Of a stretch of DNA of 64,000 bases, positions 55,570-64,000 are shown one piece after another. The stretch's first letter is position 1. Each line of letters starts with the position of its first letter. Origin of the DNA: Pseudorhizobium pelagicum. GTDB taxonomy: Bacteria; Pseudomonadota; Alphaproteobacteria; Rhizobiales; Rhizobiaceae. The notes beneath the pieces were generated by a model. That model made no database searches, was not told the DNA's origin, and saw only the letters and a list, made by a program, of their open reading frames with translations. Location of the stretch: NCBI GenBank assembly GCA_000722615.1, contig JOKI01000018.1:42901-106900 (forward strand). Direction: 5' to 3'. The translations under genes were made by a program, and so were the position numbers.

Positions 55570-56501
55570 CGGGAGGCACCCTTCAGAAGATACAGAATGA
55601 AGAAGAGACCGCCGGCAAACTCGATGATGATGGATAGAGCCGTATCGAAACCGAAAAGTCGTTCCAACACCGTCTGACCGCCCACAAGGCAGATGATTGC
55701 CAGCAAGACGGCGGCAGGCAGCACGTAGCGGTGCTTTGCGGAAGGCATCAGGATGTAGGCGAGATTGGCAACAAGCAGCCCGAAGAAGGTCACCGGCCCG
55801 ACAAGAGCGGCTGACACCGAAACGAGGACCGTGACCAGGATCAGGACAATCATCGTGATCCGGCGGTGATCGACACCAAGCGAGATGGCCGTCTCGCGGC
55901 CAAGGGCCATGACGTCAAGAGTGTGGAATATCTTTAGGGCACCGAGGCTAGCAAGTCCAACGAGGACCGCCGAGACCAACAGAAGGCTGGCATCAATCGT
56001 GTTGAAGCTTGCAAACAACCGGTCCTGAAGCACGACGAAGTCATTGGGGTCGATAAGTCTCTGCAAGAAGCCCGACAGGCTTCGAAAAAGCGTCCCGAAG
56101 ACGACGCCTATCAGGATCAACAGATGGAGATCCCGGACACCACCTGAGAACAGAAATCGGTACAGGATCAGCGAAAATCCCGTCATGGTTCCGACCTCGA
56201 TGAGGAACATCCATCGGGGATCGATGGCCGATGTCGTGGCAGCTCCCAGACCGAAGACTAGAAGCGTCTGCAGCAGCATATACAGCCAATCGAAGCCCAT
56301 GATCGCGGGCGTCAGAATCCTGTTGTTGGTGATCGTTTGAAAAAGAACGGTGGAGACGGCGATCGCATAGGCAACCAGAACCAGTGCAAGAAGCTTCGTA
56401 CCGCGAAACGGCAGGACGAAAGACCAGTTGCCACGGGAGCCCCACGTCATGAAGGCGACGACACAGACTACTGCGGCCAAAGCCATCAGAGACAGAACCA
56501 T
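55566..56501 (-). CDS. Siderophore ABC transporter permease (FecCD family), second subunit
   Basis: 311-residue polytopic permease. ATG 56501 is chosen because it opens directly into the first TM helix (MVLSLMALAAVVCVVAFM); the longer frame to 56672 overlaps the neighbouring permease in another frame. The FecCD pattern is seen in NNRILTPAIMGFDWLYMLLQ, LGVDHRRI and VGPVTFFGLLVANLAYIL, with about nine hydrophobic segments. It pairs with the upstream permease (17-bp gap) and overlaps the ATPase gene by 4 bp. Confidence 0.92.
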   Translation of the reverse strand: MVLSLMALAAVVCVVAFMTWGSRGNWSFVLPFRGTKLLALVLVAYAIAVSTVLFQTITNNRILTPAIMGFDWLYMLLQTLLVFGLGAATTSAIDPRWMFLIEVGTMTGFSLILYRFLFSGGVRDLHLLILIGVVFGTLFRSLSGFLQRLIDPNDFVVLQDRLFASFNTIDASLLLVSAVLVGLASLGALKIFHTLDVMALGRETAISLGVDHRRITMIVLILVTVLVSVSAALVGPVTFFGLLVANLAYILMPSAKHRYVLPAAVLLAIICLVGGQTVLERLFGFDTALSIIIEFAGGLFFILYLLKGASR

Positions 56502-56517
56502 GCCGGATGGACGGGTT

Positions 56518-57480
56518 TCAGGCGGCACGCAGGCGTCTCCGCAACAGCATGTTGAGAAAGAAGAGACTGCCGATGACGCCAAGGACGGAGCCCGCCGGAA
56601 CCTCAAAAGGCGCGTTGACCGTCCGGCCGACGATATCGCAGACCAGAACGAGAGCCGCACCGCTGAGAGCAATCCAGGGCAGAGTGTGGCGAAGCTTGTC
56701 TCCCATTACTATGCTGACGAGATTGGGAACGATCAGACCGATGAACGGCAGAATACCGGCTGTCACCACGACAGAGGCAGTGACCATCGAAACCACCACC
56801 AGACCAAAGGCCAGCACCCGGCCGTAATGAAGACCCAGATTGGTGGCGAAATCTTGCCCCATTCCGGCAACCGTGAACCGGTCCGCTGCGACATAGGAAG
56901 CGACCGTGAGCACGAAGGCGATCCAGAGGACCTCGTAGCGACCCTGAAGCACCGTGGAGAAATCGCCGCTCGTCCAGGCTCCCATTGCCTGCATTAGGTC
57001 GAAGCGATAGGCGAAGAAGGTCGTACAGGCGCTTATGACGCCCCCAAGCATGAGGCCGATCAGCGGCACAAGAATGGGCGACCGCAATGGAACCCGCTGC
57101 AGAATAAGCAAGAACAGCGAGGTCCCGGCCAAGGCAAAGGTGGACGCAACCAACATCTTCATCATCACGGGAAGATCCGGCGCAAGCAGCAGCACGACCA
57201 GCATGCCCAGGCTTGCTGACTCCACGGTGCCAGCGGTCGAGGGTTCCGCGAAACGGTTTCTTGCCAGCATCTGCATGATGGTTCCTGCAACCGCCATGCC
57301 GGCGCCCGCGAGGACAAGAGCTATGGTGCGCGGAAGGCGACTGACGGCGAAGACCATCAGCATCTTCTCGTCGGCCTCTCCGGAGAACAGCGCGCTGAGG
57401 GACACATCGCTGACGCCCACGAAGAGACTGACGATGGCGGCAGCAAGAGTCACCATCAGGGCAAGAATGAAGAGCTTCAC
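56518..57480 (-). CDS. Siderophore ABC transporter permease (FecCD family), first subunit
   Basis: 320-residue polytopic permease with FecCD landmarks: RLPRTIALVLAGAGMAVAGTIMQMLARN (positions about 48-75; shown only as the site of the conserved RLPR and GxxQ elements), SASLGMLVVLLLAP, LGGVISACTTFFAYR, GILPFIGLIVPNLV and a C-terminal FEVPAGSVLGVIGSLFFL. The start is GTG, with a weak ribosome site. It lies 69 bp after the binding-protein gene and forms the heterodimeric channel with the next gene. Confidence 0.92.
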   Translation of the reverse strand: MKLFILALMVTLAAAIVSLFVGVSDVSLSALFSGEADEKMLMVFAVSRLPRTIALVLAGAGMAVAGTIMQMLARNRFAEPSTAGTVESASLGMLVVLLLAPDLPVMMKMLVASTFALAGTSLFLLILQRVPLRSPILVPLIGLMLGGVISACTTFFAYRFDLMQAMGAWTSGDFSTVLQGRYEVLWIAFVLTVASYVAADRFTVAGMGQDFATNLGLHYGRVLAFGLVVVSMVTASVVVTAGILPFIGLIVPNLVSIVMGDKLRHTLPWIALSGAALVLVCDIVGRTVNAPFEVPAGSVLGVIGSLFFLNMLLRRRLRAA

Positions 57481-57549
57481 GTGAGTTACCGCTGTTGCGA
57501 ACGGCAGTCGTCCAATATCTGCTGCTGCCGCTCAAGGCTCCGTCGACCG

Positions 57550-58476
57550 CTACTGCGCGTCGAAGGCTTCTGTCAGCTGGTCGACCGTATTTTGCAATGC
57601 GGTTAGGCCGCCTCCCACCAGGTACCAGCCAGCCGAGTCAAGATAAACGACCTGCCCCTTTTTCCAAGCCGTGGTCTGGCCCACAACATCGTTGTCGAGC
57701 AAAGCCTGCGCCGCCTGGCCTTCGCGACCGATGGCAGCATCTCGATCTATCACGAACAGCCAGTCAGGGTTCTTCTCGAGAATGTACTCAAAAGAAATCG
57801 GCTGACCATGAAGTCCGACTTTGATGCTCTCGTCCGCCTGCTGGACCCCGTAATCGGAAAACAGCACGCCAAACCGCGATCCAGCGCCATAGGTGCTCAT
57901 CTTACCACCCGTGGTGAGCATCAAAAGCCCCTTGCCAGCACTCGCGGCCTTGTCATTGAGTCTCTGGATGGAGGTATCCAGCTCCTGAAGTGCCACTTCC
58001 GCTTCGTCGGTCTTCCCGAAGATCTCGGCAAGAGTCCGGACGTTTTTCTTGGCACTTTCGATGTAATGCTCCGAGCTGACGGTCAGATCGATGGTCGGTG
58101 CAATTTTGGAAAGATCGGCAAATTTGGCCGATGACCGCCCCCCCACAATAATCAGGTCAGGCTGTGCCGCGTTCACGGTCTCGAAGTCCGGCTCAAACAG
58201 GGAGCCGATCTTCAAGACATCGTCCCTCTCATACCGCGACAGATAATCCGGCTTGGCGCCTGACGGAACGCCGTCCACTTCGACGCCAAGAGCGGTCAAA
58301 GTATCAAGGCTGGCCATGTCGAAGACGAGGACCTTCTGGGGCGTTGTCGGAAGACTGGTTTCGCCCTTGCTGTGCTTCACGATGACGTCAGCCATGGCGG
58401 TGAACGGTGTTGCCTGCGAAGCAATGATTGCACCCGCGAGGACTGCAAGTTGAAGGGGGCGATACGTGCCAAACAT
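57550..58476 (-). CDS. Periplasmic ferric-siderophore-binding protein (FatB/YclQ-like)
   Basis: 308-residue class III solute-binding protein. The signal peptide is MFGTYRPLQLAVLAGAIIAS...TAMAD, with no lipobox Cys, so it is soluble and periplasmic. The mature part shows the fold's typical segments: KVLVFDMASLDTLTALGV, QPDLIIVGGRSS, MLTTGGKMSTYGAGSRFGVLF, LEKNPDWLFVIDRDAA and VYLDSAGWYLVGGGL near the C-terminus. GGAGA precedes the ATG. It is the first gene of the import operon, which continues with two permeases, the ATPase and the DUF2218 gene. Confidence 0.93.
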   Translation of the reverse strand: MFGTYRPLQLAVLAGAIIASQATPFTAMADVIVKHSKGETSLPTTPQKVLVFDMASLDTLTALGVEVDGVPSGAKPDYLSRYERDDVLKIGSLFEPDFETVNAAQPDLIIVGGRSSAKFADLSKIAPTIDLTVSSEHYIESAKKNVRTLAEIFGKTDEAEVALQELDTSIQRLNDKAASAGKGLLMLTTGGKMSTYGAGSRFGVLFSDYGVQQADESIKVGLHGQPISFEYILEKNPDWLFVIDRDAAIGREGQAAQALLDNDVVGQTTAWKKGQVVYLDSAGWYLVGGGLTALQNTVDQLTEAFDAQ

Positions 58477-58587
58477 GAGAATCTCCGAGATCGGCCGACG
58501 CTAGCATCGGCCATAAGTTGAGTTCGCTGGTTCAGTTATGTTCGACGACGTCCGCCGGTCAACCTGCAATAATTCGAACGCCTCCAA

Positions 58588-58627
58588 TTTGCGTAATTCG
58601 CAAACTGGTTCGCCGCACCTTGCGAAC
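58588..58627. promoter_or_regulatory. Palindrome pair in the divergent fatB-like/LysR-fusion region
   Basis: The perfect palindromic site TTTGCG-TAATT-CGCAAA (58588-58604) is followed by GTTCGC-N8-GCGAAC (58608-58627). A further TTCGAA lies at 58573. They share the TTCGC/GCGAA core and lie between divergent promoters, 57-96 bp before the LysR-fusion start, a usual place for a LysR-type regulator to bind. Fit to RirA or Fur consensus is poor. Confidence 0.5.
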
Positions 58628-58683
58628 TAAAACATGAGAACTTAGAGAAGGTTTTGAACGGCGGCGACAACCCGGCAGAGAAC

Positions 58684-60150
58684 ATGGAACACACGAAGGC
58701 AGCGACAGGCGGCCAGATAGGGATCAACAGTCTCAAATTGCTCCTCGCCCTCGACGCTTTGCTGCGGGAGGGTAGTGTGACTGGCGCCGCTGCCAGCCTC
58801 GGTATGCAGATTTCCTCCGTCAGCCGGATGCTGGGCGAGTTACGCAGACTCTATGGCGATCCGATCTTCATCCGCACGGGGCGCGGACTGAAGGCGACAC
58901 CATTTGCGGAATCCCTGAGATTGCGGGTGCGATCGCTGGCCGAAGAGACAGATGCCCTCCTCAAGGGGGAGGCTTGGCATCCCAACGTGTTCGATCCTGC
59001 GCCCGTTCTGATACGTCCGGCAGCTCCAGGACAATGGCAGCAGCGATCACGAGTCTCACCACCGCCGTTGGCGGTGACAAGGGGGGACAGCCTAGAGGCT
59101 GAACCGACCGCTGCAGGCATTGCTCGCCGGATGGCCAGGATCGGCAGCAACTCCGATCCTCACCGTCGACTCGCAAAATACATCGCCCTCACCTCTTCGG
59201 GGCCGGGAAGAAGCCGGCCGCTTGAGACTGAAGAGGCGCAGGACGCGATGGCTATCATCCTTCGGGGAGAAGCAGACCCGGTTCAGGTGGGGGGTCTGCT
59301 GATGACCCTCCATTATCGCGGAACAACGGCACTCGAGCTCGCCGGCTTCGCCTGCGCCATTCGCAATGCGGCCACGATCCATCTCAAGTCGGAGGACCGC
59401 CCGGGTTTGGACTGGCCTGTGTATGTGTCGCCGAGATGGCGCAGTCCCCCCTGGTTCATCCATGCCGCCAGACTTGTCGCTGCGGCTGGTCATCGCGTCA
59501 TCATGCACGGGCACTTTGGTAACGGATCTGATAGCGGTAAACTGGAAACAGCGGCGGGGCAGGCGGGCATCTTGGTATGCACGAATTCCACCGAGATAAC
59601 TGCTGCGCTTCGGGGGAGAAACATCGCCTTTGTGCCGCTTGGCGCCTTTGCGCCGCAGGTACATGCGATGCTGAACCTCTACCCGCTTCTAGAAACCCGT
59701 ACACCGATCAATCAGGTCGTGCCGCTGATCAATCCTTTCACCGCCAGGGCAAGCCTGCTGGGGGCTGCAGGCGGATATTCTAAGGACCTCTACCGGCAGG
59801 TCATCGAGGCTCTGCAGATGGATCGCGTCACGTTGGTAAGCTCAACCCGCAGCTTTGCGCAGGTGGTCCCAACGCGGGCAACAACGATCCTACGTATCCT
59901 CAGGGGATGCGAGGACAAGATAACCGTACCTGCCCAACCCAAATTGAGCGGCGGTGGCGGTCTCAGTGGCTTTACGCAACAAGAGTATTGGCAGGCGGTC
60001 TGGTCCGGGGCCGCACGCGACAAAGAGGCGGAAGCGACAGTCATACTTACGGCGGCAGCCGCGTTGCTGAGCGTCTCGACGGACCCGTCCCCGGGATTCG
60101 CCCAAGCCCTACAGCAGGCGGTCGATCTCTGGGCGGAGCGACGCCGCTAG
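58684..60150 (+). CDS. LysR-type HTH fused to TrpD2/YbiB-like (glycosyltransferase family 3) domain
   Basis: 488-residue fusion. Residues of about 15-85 form a LysR winged HTH (LLALDALLREGSVTGAAASL, ISSVSRMLGELRRLYGDP, then GRGLKATPFAESL). From about 130 a family-3 glycosyltransferase/TrpD2-like domain follows (LETEEAQDAMAIILRGEADP, QVGGLLMTLHYRGTTALELAGF, VIMHGHFGNGSDSGKLETA). The GTGGD-type PRPP loop of true anthranilate phosphoribosyltransferases is not seen, so catalysis of that step is doubtful; YbiB relatives bind nucleic acid. ATG 58684 is used; a TTG at 58654 with AGAAGG is also possible. The esterase gene follows 7 bp later, so both probably form an iron-related operon. Confidence 0.8.
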   Translation: MEHTKAATGGQIGINSLKLLLALDALLREGSVTGAAASLGMQISSVSRMLGELRRLYGDPIFIRTGRGLKATPFAESLRLRVRSLAEETDALLKGEAWHPNVFDPAPVLIRPAAPGQWQQRSRVSPPPLAVTRGDSLEAEPTAAGIARRMARIGSNSDPHRRLAKYIALTSSGPGRSRPLETEEAQDAMAIILRGEADPVQVGGLLMTLHYRGTTALELAGFACAIRNAATIHLKSEDRPGLDWPVYVSPRWRSPPWFIHAARLVAAAGHRVIMHGHFGNGSDSGKLETAAGQAGILVCTNSTEITAALRGRNIAFVPLGAFAPQVHAMLNLYPLLETRTPINQVVPLINPFTARASLLGAAGGYSKDLYRQVIEALQMDRVTLVSSTRSFAQVVPTRATTILRILRGCEDKITVPAQPKLSGGGGLSGFTQQEYWQAVWSGAARDKEAEATVILTAAAALLSVSTDPSPGFAQALQQAVDLWAERRR

Positions 60151-60157
60151 CACCACC

Positions 60158-61063
60158 ATGAAAAGGCACACACCAATGCTTCTACGACGTAGCTTCCTCG
60201 CAGCCTTGCCGTGTGTTGCAGTGTCCCTTACCGCACGCGCACAAGGCGAGATACCTGCGGTGAGATTGGATATTTTCAAAAAGAGACTGACGACACATAC
60301 CCTCGACGTTATTGACCTGAAGCTGTCCAATGGACGGGCGTTTCGGATATTTCGTGCTGTTCCAAAGGGTGATGCACCGACGGGCGGCTTTCCCGCGCTC
60401 TACATGCTGGATGGCAACGCCGCGTTCGACGCGCTGACAGAGGAGCTTCTGGCGCAGGTACCCTCGATCGCCATTTTTGCCGTAGGCTATCCAACGCGGT
60501 TACGGTTTGACGTCAACCATAGATCGCTCGACTATACACCGTCCCCAGATGGCAAAGGCCCAACGCAGGACCCCCAGAGACCGGGCAGGCAAATAGGTGG
60601 TGCAGAGACCTTCCTGGCCTTGCTCGAAGGGGAGATCCGGCGTGTGGCCGAGACCGACCTTCATATTGACGAGAGGCGACGGTTTCTGTGGGGACATTCC
60701 TACGGCGGGCTGTTTGCTCTCTATACTCTCCTGCACCGGCCCTCTGTTTTCGCAGGCTATGCGGCAATCAGCCCCTCCGTATGGTGGGCGAGATCATACC
60801 TCGAACTGATGGAAGAGCGTGCTCACTTTGCGGGGCCCCGGTCGGTTCGCCTGCTCGTGGCGCTTGGCGATCACGAGCAGCGGTCCAATGAAACGCGCCC
60901 TTTGGTGATCGAACCCGCACCAGCCACAATGGGACTGATTGAACGGCTCCGTCGCCACGACCATCTCTTGGTGACCTCCGAAGTTCTGGAAGGCCATCGA
61001 CATGGCGAAACACTTGCCGCGTCGCTTCCACTGGTCTTCGAATGGATCGCGAAAATGAAATGA
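60158..61063 (+). CDS. Periplasmic siderophore esterase (IroE/BesA-like alpha/beta hydrolase)
   Basis: 301-residue serine hydrolase of the esterase-D-like family that cleaves ester-linked siderophores. The N-terminus MLLRRSFLAALPCVAVSLTARAQ is a signal peptide with a Tat-like RRSFLA. Motifs: PALYMLDGNAAFDAL, FAVGYPT, the nucleophile in WGHSYGGLFALYTL, ISPSVWW, the acidic residue in LLVALGDHEQ and the final His in EGHRHGETLAASLP. ATG 60176 is an alternative start. It follows the LysR fusion gene closely and converges on the TonB receptor gene. The substrate (a catecholate ester?) is inferred. Confidence 0.88.
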   Translation: MKRHTPMLLRRSFLAALPCVAVSLTARAQGEIPAVRLDIFKKRLTTHTLDVIDLKLSNGRAFRIFRAVPKGDAPTGGFPALYMLDGNAAFDALTEELLAQVPSIAIFAVGYPTRLRFDVNHRSLDYTPSPDGKGPTQDPQRPGRQIGGAETFLALLEGEIRRVAETDLHIDERRRFLWGHSYGGLFALYTLLHRPSVFAGYAAISPSVWWARSYLELMEERAHFAGPRSVRLLVALGDHEQRSNETRPLVIEPAPATMGLIERLRRHDHLLVTSEVLEGHRHGETLAASLPLVFEWIAKMK

Positions 61064-61083
61064 GCATCACAAGGCATTCTTGA

Positions 61084-61118
61084 ATCGATACCGACCGCAT
61101 GGTGCGCCCGGTATCGAT
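61084..61118. terminator. Hairpin between convergent esterase and receptor genes
   Basis: Perfect 10-bp arms ATCGATACCG/CGGTATCGAT with a 15-nt loop, centred in the 68-bp gap between two converging genes. No T run follows, so it may be a bidirectional or factor-assisted 3' end. Confidence 0.55.
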
Positions 61119-61131
61119 GACTGCAGCGCGT

Positions 61132-63363
61132 TCAGAAGCTCGCGCTCAGGGCTACGTAGAAGGAGCGACCGGGCTCATTGAACGTATTTGCGCCCGCGGC
61201 ATTGCCGCTACCTTCACGCAGCACGCGCTTGTCGAAAACATTGTTGACACCCCCTGACAGTCGGTAGGTCTCGTTGACGTCGTATTTGAAACCAAGGTTG
61301 ACGAGCGTGTAGGGATCCCGTGGCTCCGGATTGTCTACCGCTCCACCGGTGGTGGCCGTGACGGTGGGTGATGCGATTTCGCCGTAATGCGTTGCCGAGA
61401 GCGTTAGCAGCAAGTTGTCACGCACCTGCCAATCCAGTCCGGTGTTGAGCGTATATTCCGGTACCAGAGAAAGCGGCTGGCCATTTCGCTTGTCTTCTGA
61501 TTCGATCATGTAGGTGAAGTTCGAATTCCACATCAGGGCATCGTTCAGAGGGATGTTGAGGTTCCCCTCCAGGCCAGAGACGACAGCCTCTGGTACGTTG
61601 TACCACTGGAAGTATCGGGCCGTGCCAGCCAATCCCTCCGGAACCAATCCGGACGAGATGCGGTTCTTGTAGTCGTTGTGAAAATAGGTGATCCCGGCAT
61701 TCCAGCCTGCGTCATTGTTGTAGTTGACGCCGATTTCCTTGTTGATGCTGGTTTCTGCATCCAGATCCGGGTTGCCGACCACGTAGCAGCCACCGCCGAC
61801 GCTAGGATAATCGACCGGGCAGCCGTTGCCGCGGGTGTAGTAAACGTAGTCCGGGTTGAGCTGGTAGAGGTTGGGAGCCTTGAAAGCTCGCGCGATGCCG
61901 GCCTTCAGAGAGATCTCTTCGGTAATTTCGAAGGAGGCGTTCAGGCTTGGGCTCCAGTTGGAGCCGAAAGCATCATGGTAGTCATAGCGAAGGCCCGGCG
62001 TCAGCGTCAGCCTGTCGGTCACGTCAATGTTGTCTTCCAGAAACACGCCCCACATCAGGCTGCTGCTGTTCGGATCGCGATCGTTCGGGTTCGGTGAAGT
62101 TCCCGGGATGCTGATTCCGCCGTTGACGGCCTGCTGATTGGAAACATTGTCCTCCAGCCATTCACCTCGAAATTCGGTGCCGAGCGTCAAGGTCTGGTCG
62201 AGGCCGCCCAGCTCCATCGGCAAGTTCCACTCTGATTTCGCGGTCAGATTGTCCAGACGGATCCGACCCCATTCGGTAGACGTGATCGAGCCTTCTGGAC
62301 CGCCGGCAAGGCCCTCAAGCAGACGTTCGTTAATGGACCGCTCCCACTGGATGTAGCTTAGCGAATCCCCGAAATCATAGGTGCCGCGATGCGTCAGCGA
62401 TAACGTGCCGCGGCGCAACACGTTTGTTTCGTCTCCAATGACGGACTCCAGCGTGGGATTAATGGCTGTTAGTTGGCGGTCGCCGGCAAAGATATTGCCT
62501 TGTCGACTCAAGGCGCCTTCGATGTCGAAGACATGGTCCGCCGTTGGCTCGATGGAGATAAGTGCTCGCACGTCCTTATTCACCACACCCTCACGCCCGG
62601 CCGGCGGTGCAACGCTCGGATCGACATTCGCATCCGCGTTGATATTGGCGTCGTCGGCGTCCGTCTTGCTGTAGCTCCCAAGCAGCCTGAAGGACATGAT
62701 GTCGCTGATTGGTCCACCCAACAGAATGTTTCCCCGCGCGCTGTAACCTTCTTCGGAGTTTTGCGGAACGTTGAGATATGTGGAAACCGTGCCGCCAAGC
62801 TTGTCCGGTCGCTTAGTGATGATGTTCACGACGCCGCCTGCGGCACCGGACCCATAACGAGCTGCTGCGGGACCGCGAATTACTTCGATTCGATCCACAG
62901 CTTCAGCTGGCACCCAATTGGTATCGCCCCGCGAATCCCTCTCACCCGCACGGCCCATCCGCACGGAATTCCGTGACAGAACCGGCTTGCCGTCGATGAG
63001 GATCAGTGTGTTCTCCGGGCCCATTCCACGCAGATCGATCTGTCGTTGGTTGCCCCGCTGTCCACTGGCGGTCGTCCCCGTCAGGTTGACACCCGGCATC
63101 TTGCGGATGAGTTCCGCAAGATCATTGGTAGGCGGGATTTTCTGGATGTCTTCTGCAGTGATGGTCGAAACGCCGGGCGCCTGCTTAAGCTGTTGCTCGG
63201 CTGAAATGACGATCGTTTCGAGCACCGTATCATCTGTAGCGACCTGGTCCTGGGCTACCGCAGACCCGGCCTCGATTGCCAGCAGAGTGCCCATTGCTGT
63301 GGCTAGAAGAAACTGCGAATGCCGCGATCCCACGCGATCAGATGTCCCGGACTTGATAGTCAT
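61132..63363 (-). CDS. TonB-dependent siderophore receptor (FepA/BfrA type)
   Basis: 743-residue outer-membrane receptor. Signal peptide to about SAVAQ (38), TonB box-like ETIVIS near 49, plug domain with VSTITAEDIQKIPPTNDLAELIRKMPGV (about 64-91), IDLRGMGPENTLILIDG, RAGERDSRGDTNWVP and VDRIEVIRGPAAARYGSGAAGGVVN. The barrel region ends NEPGRSFYVALSASF with the terminal Phe. Two Cys in GNGCPVDYPSVGGGCYV form the extracellular disulphide loop of FepA-like catecholate receptors. GGGGA precedes the ATG, and an iron-responsive box lies just upstream. It works with the binding protein and ABC importer in the same region. Confidence 0.93.
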   Translation of the reverse strand: MTIKSGTSDRVGSRHSQFLLATAMGTLLAIEAGSAVAQDQVATDDTVLETIVISAEQQLKQAPGVSTITAEDIQKIPPTNDLAELIRKMPGVNLTGTTASGQRGNQRQIDLRGMGPENTLILIDGKPVLSRNSVRMGRAGERDSRGDTNWVPAEAVDRIEVIRGPAAARYGSGAAGGVVNIITKRPDKLGGTVSTYLNVPQNSEEGYSARGNILLGGPISDIMSFRLLGSYSKTDADDANINADANVDPSVAPPAGREGVVNKDVRALISIEPTADHVFDIEGALSRQGNIFAGDRQLTAINPTLESVIGDETNVLRRGTLSLTHRGTYDFGDSLSYIQWERSINERLLEGLAGGPEGSITSTEWGRIRLDNLTAKSEWNLPMELGGLDQTLTLGTEFRGEWLEDNVSNQQAVNGGISIPGTSPNPNDRDPNSSSLMWGVFLEDNIDVTDRLTLTPGLRYDYHDAFGSNWSPSLNASFEITEEISLKAGIARAFKAPNLYQLNPDYVYYTRGNGCPVDYPSVGGGCYVVGNPDLDAETSINKEIGVNYNNDAGWNAGITYFHNDYKNRISSGLVPEGLAGTARYFQWYNVPEAVVSGLEGNLNIPLNDALMWNSNFTYMIESEDKRNGQPLSLVPEYTLNTGLDWQVRDNLLLTLSATHYGEIASPTVTATTGGAVDNPEPRDPYTLVNLGFKYDVNETYRLSGGVNNVFDKRVLREGSGNAAGANTFNEPGRSFYVALSASF

Positions 63364-63381
63364 GCATAATCCCCATTAACC

Positions 63382-63396
63382 TGACAAGATAACTCA
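63382..63396. promoter_or_regulatory. Iron-responsive operator (IRO/RirA box) upstream of TonB receptor
   Basis: TGA-CAAGATAAC-TCA fits the TGA-N9-TCA rhizobial iron-responsive operator exactly. It lies 19-33 bp before the receptor ATG, where RirA with its Fe-S cluster would block transcription in iron-replete cells. A six-base pattern can occur by chance, but the location is right. Confidence 0.55.
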
Positions 63397-63911
63397 TCTT
63401 CTGGAGAGCCAACTCCGACGGGTCAATGGTGGTGTTTTCGAACGAGTCTAAATATTGGAATAAGCAAAATGCGGTCGGGTGAGGATTGCAGTGTTTGCAC
63501 CCAGCGACAAGATGTATGAGAGTGAATGAATGAGAGGGGCGTGCCGAGGTCGCACGAGTTCCCGGTCTCTTCTTTGGCCAATCTACCTCATTGGCGCGGT
63601 GGCAATACGTGAGCCGAAGGAAGCGGGCAGCGCCGCAGATCTGGCGGCGGCGTGTCTATCTCGCACGAGTTCATATCATCGGAGTATTGGGGCTCAAACC
63701 GGCTCAACTCAAAGCCATTCCCAAGCGGCAACGATGCCGCTGGTCACTCTACCATGTGCAACGCCAAGAGCATGGACTTTGAGAGAGCAGGTCGGCGATC
63801 GACGACAGCGTGATCGACTTGCGGCGATCCATCTTCGTACCTTCGTCGTGTCACTAATGCCGCTGTCCGCAGCGGACCTTGGAGTGTACCCCCAAGGCTT
63901 GCTGATGCTTC
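63397..63911. other. Intergenic region right of TonB receptor
   Basis: About 515 bp without a gene I can support. An open frame at 63591-63782 has no ribosome site or recognisable motif. Apart from the receptor promoter at the left end, nothing is seen. Confidence 0.4.
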
Positions 63912-64000
63912 TCAGGGTGCCGGAGCGGGAAAGACGCGCCCCTCGAACAGCTTGCGGGCGGTCCGCAGGGTGCCGATGCCTGCGATCTCGCCCTTCGCAT
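63912..64000 (-). CDS. C-terminal fragment of an unidentified gene (5' part outside window)
   Basis: Minus-strand frame entering from the right edge and ending AKGEIAGIGTLRTARKLFEG...APAP with TGA. The sequence has coding character (Ala/Gly/Arg-rich, no stop), and RTARKLFEG resembles the tail of several metabolic enzymes, but 28 residues are too few to name the family. Confidence 0.45.
   Translation of the reverse strand, partial: AKGEIAGIGTLRTARKLFEGRVFPAPAP

Noticed and set aside
58520-58540. TGAGTTCGCTGGTTCA upstream of the binding-protein gene as a second IRO box.
   Set aside because: The spacing between TGA and TCA is ten bases, not nine, so it does not fit the operator pattern.
63591-63782. 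63-codon plus-strand open frame rich in Arg as a small gene or transposase remnant.
   Set aside because: No ribosome site, no motif and the composition of a random high-GC frame.

Overview
The window looks like an accessory polysaccharide and natural-product region of a high-GC alphaproteobacterium, most likely of the Rhizobiales. The reasons are ExoF/ExoP-like export proteins, LuxR/NarL regulators, a rhizobial-style type I secretion locus with non-RTX substrates, and a TGA-N9-TCA iron-responsive (RirA-type) box upstream of a TonB receptor. This placement is inference from gene content; no rRNA or tRNA gene is visible.

1-22.5 kb is the left part of an exopolysaccharide (EPS) locus. A minus-strand operon runs Wza/ExoF-like exporter, Wzz/ExoP-like co-polymerase, BY-kinase-like ATPase (without the P-loop lysine), GT2 (cut by the window edge). 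Divergently, a plus-strand operon with mostly overlapping genes runs SGNH hydrolase, GT4, GT61, hexapeptide acetyltransferase, AMP-ligase, acyl carrier protein, PLP-dependent decarboxylase. The last three match the ligase/ACP/decarboxylase set known from exosortase-A-type EPS loci. A priming sugar-phosphate transferase, a GMC oxidoreductase, an AraC-GyrI regulator, a glycine-rich autotransporter, a processive-type GT2 and a WecG/TagA GT follow.

22.4-34.6 kb is a compact NRPS-PKS pathway inside the EPS locus: an Sfp-type phosphopantetheinyl transferase overlapping a formyltransferase-A(luciferase-like monooxygenase)-PCP synthetase, and a divergent KS-AT-KR-DH-ACP-TE synthase. The hand-read adenylation code suggests glycine. 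A Wzx-like flippase and a GT4 follow directly, so the product may be tied to the polysaccharide or may simply be co-located.

37.8-44.8 kb holds a LuxR regulator with a degenerate receiver, a Cas2/SinR-like small protein, a 32-residue membrane peptide missed by length cut-offs, the dTDP-rhamnose operon rmlCBDA, and a LuxR gene with a downstream protein carrying a HEPN-like motif.

45.3-52.8 kb is a type I secretion locus: two large Asn/Gly/Asp-rich repeat proteins (probable cargo), an ABC exporter and an HlyD-type adaptor. 52.8-54.4 kb is a small degraded zone with a broken XRE/HipB-like gene and a zeta-toxin fragment. 54.4-63.4 kb is a ferric-siderophore uptake locus: DUF2218 protein, ATPase, two FecCD permeases, binding protein, a LysR-HTH/TrpD2 fusion, a periplasmic esterase and a FepA-type receptor. 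No siderophore synthetase is next to it. The right edge holds the C-terminus of an unidentified gene.
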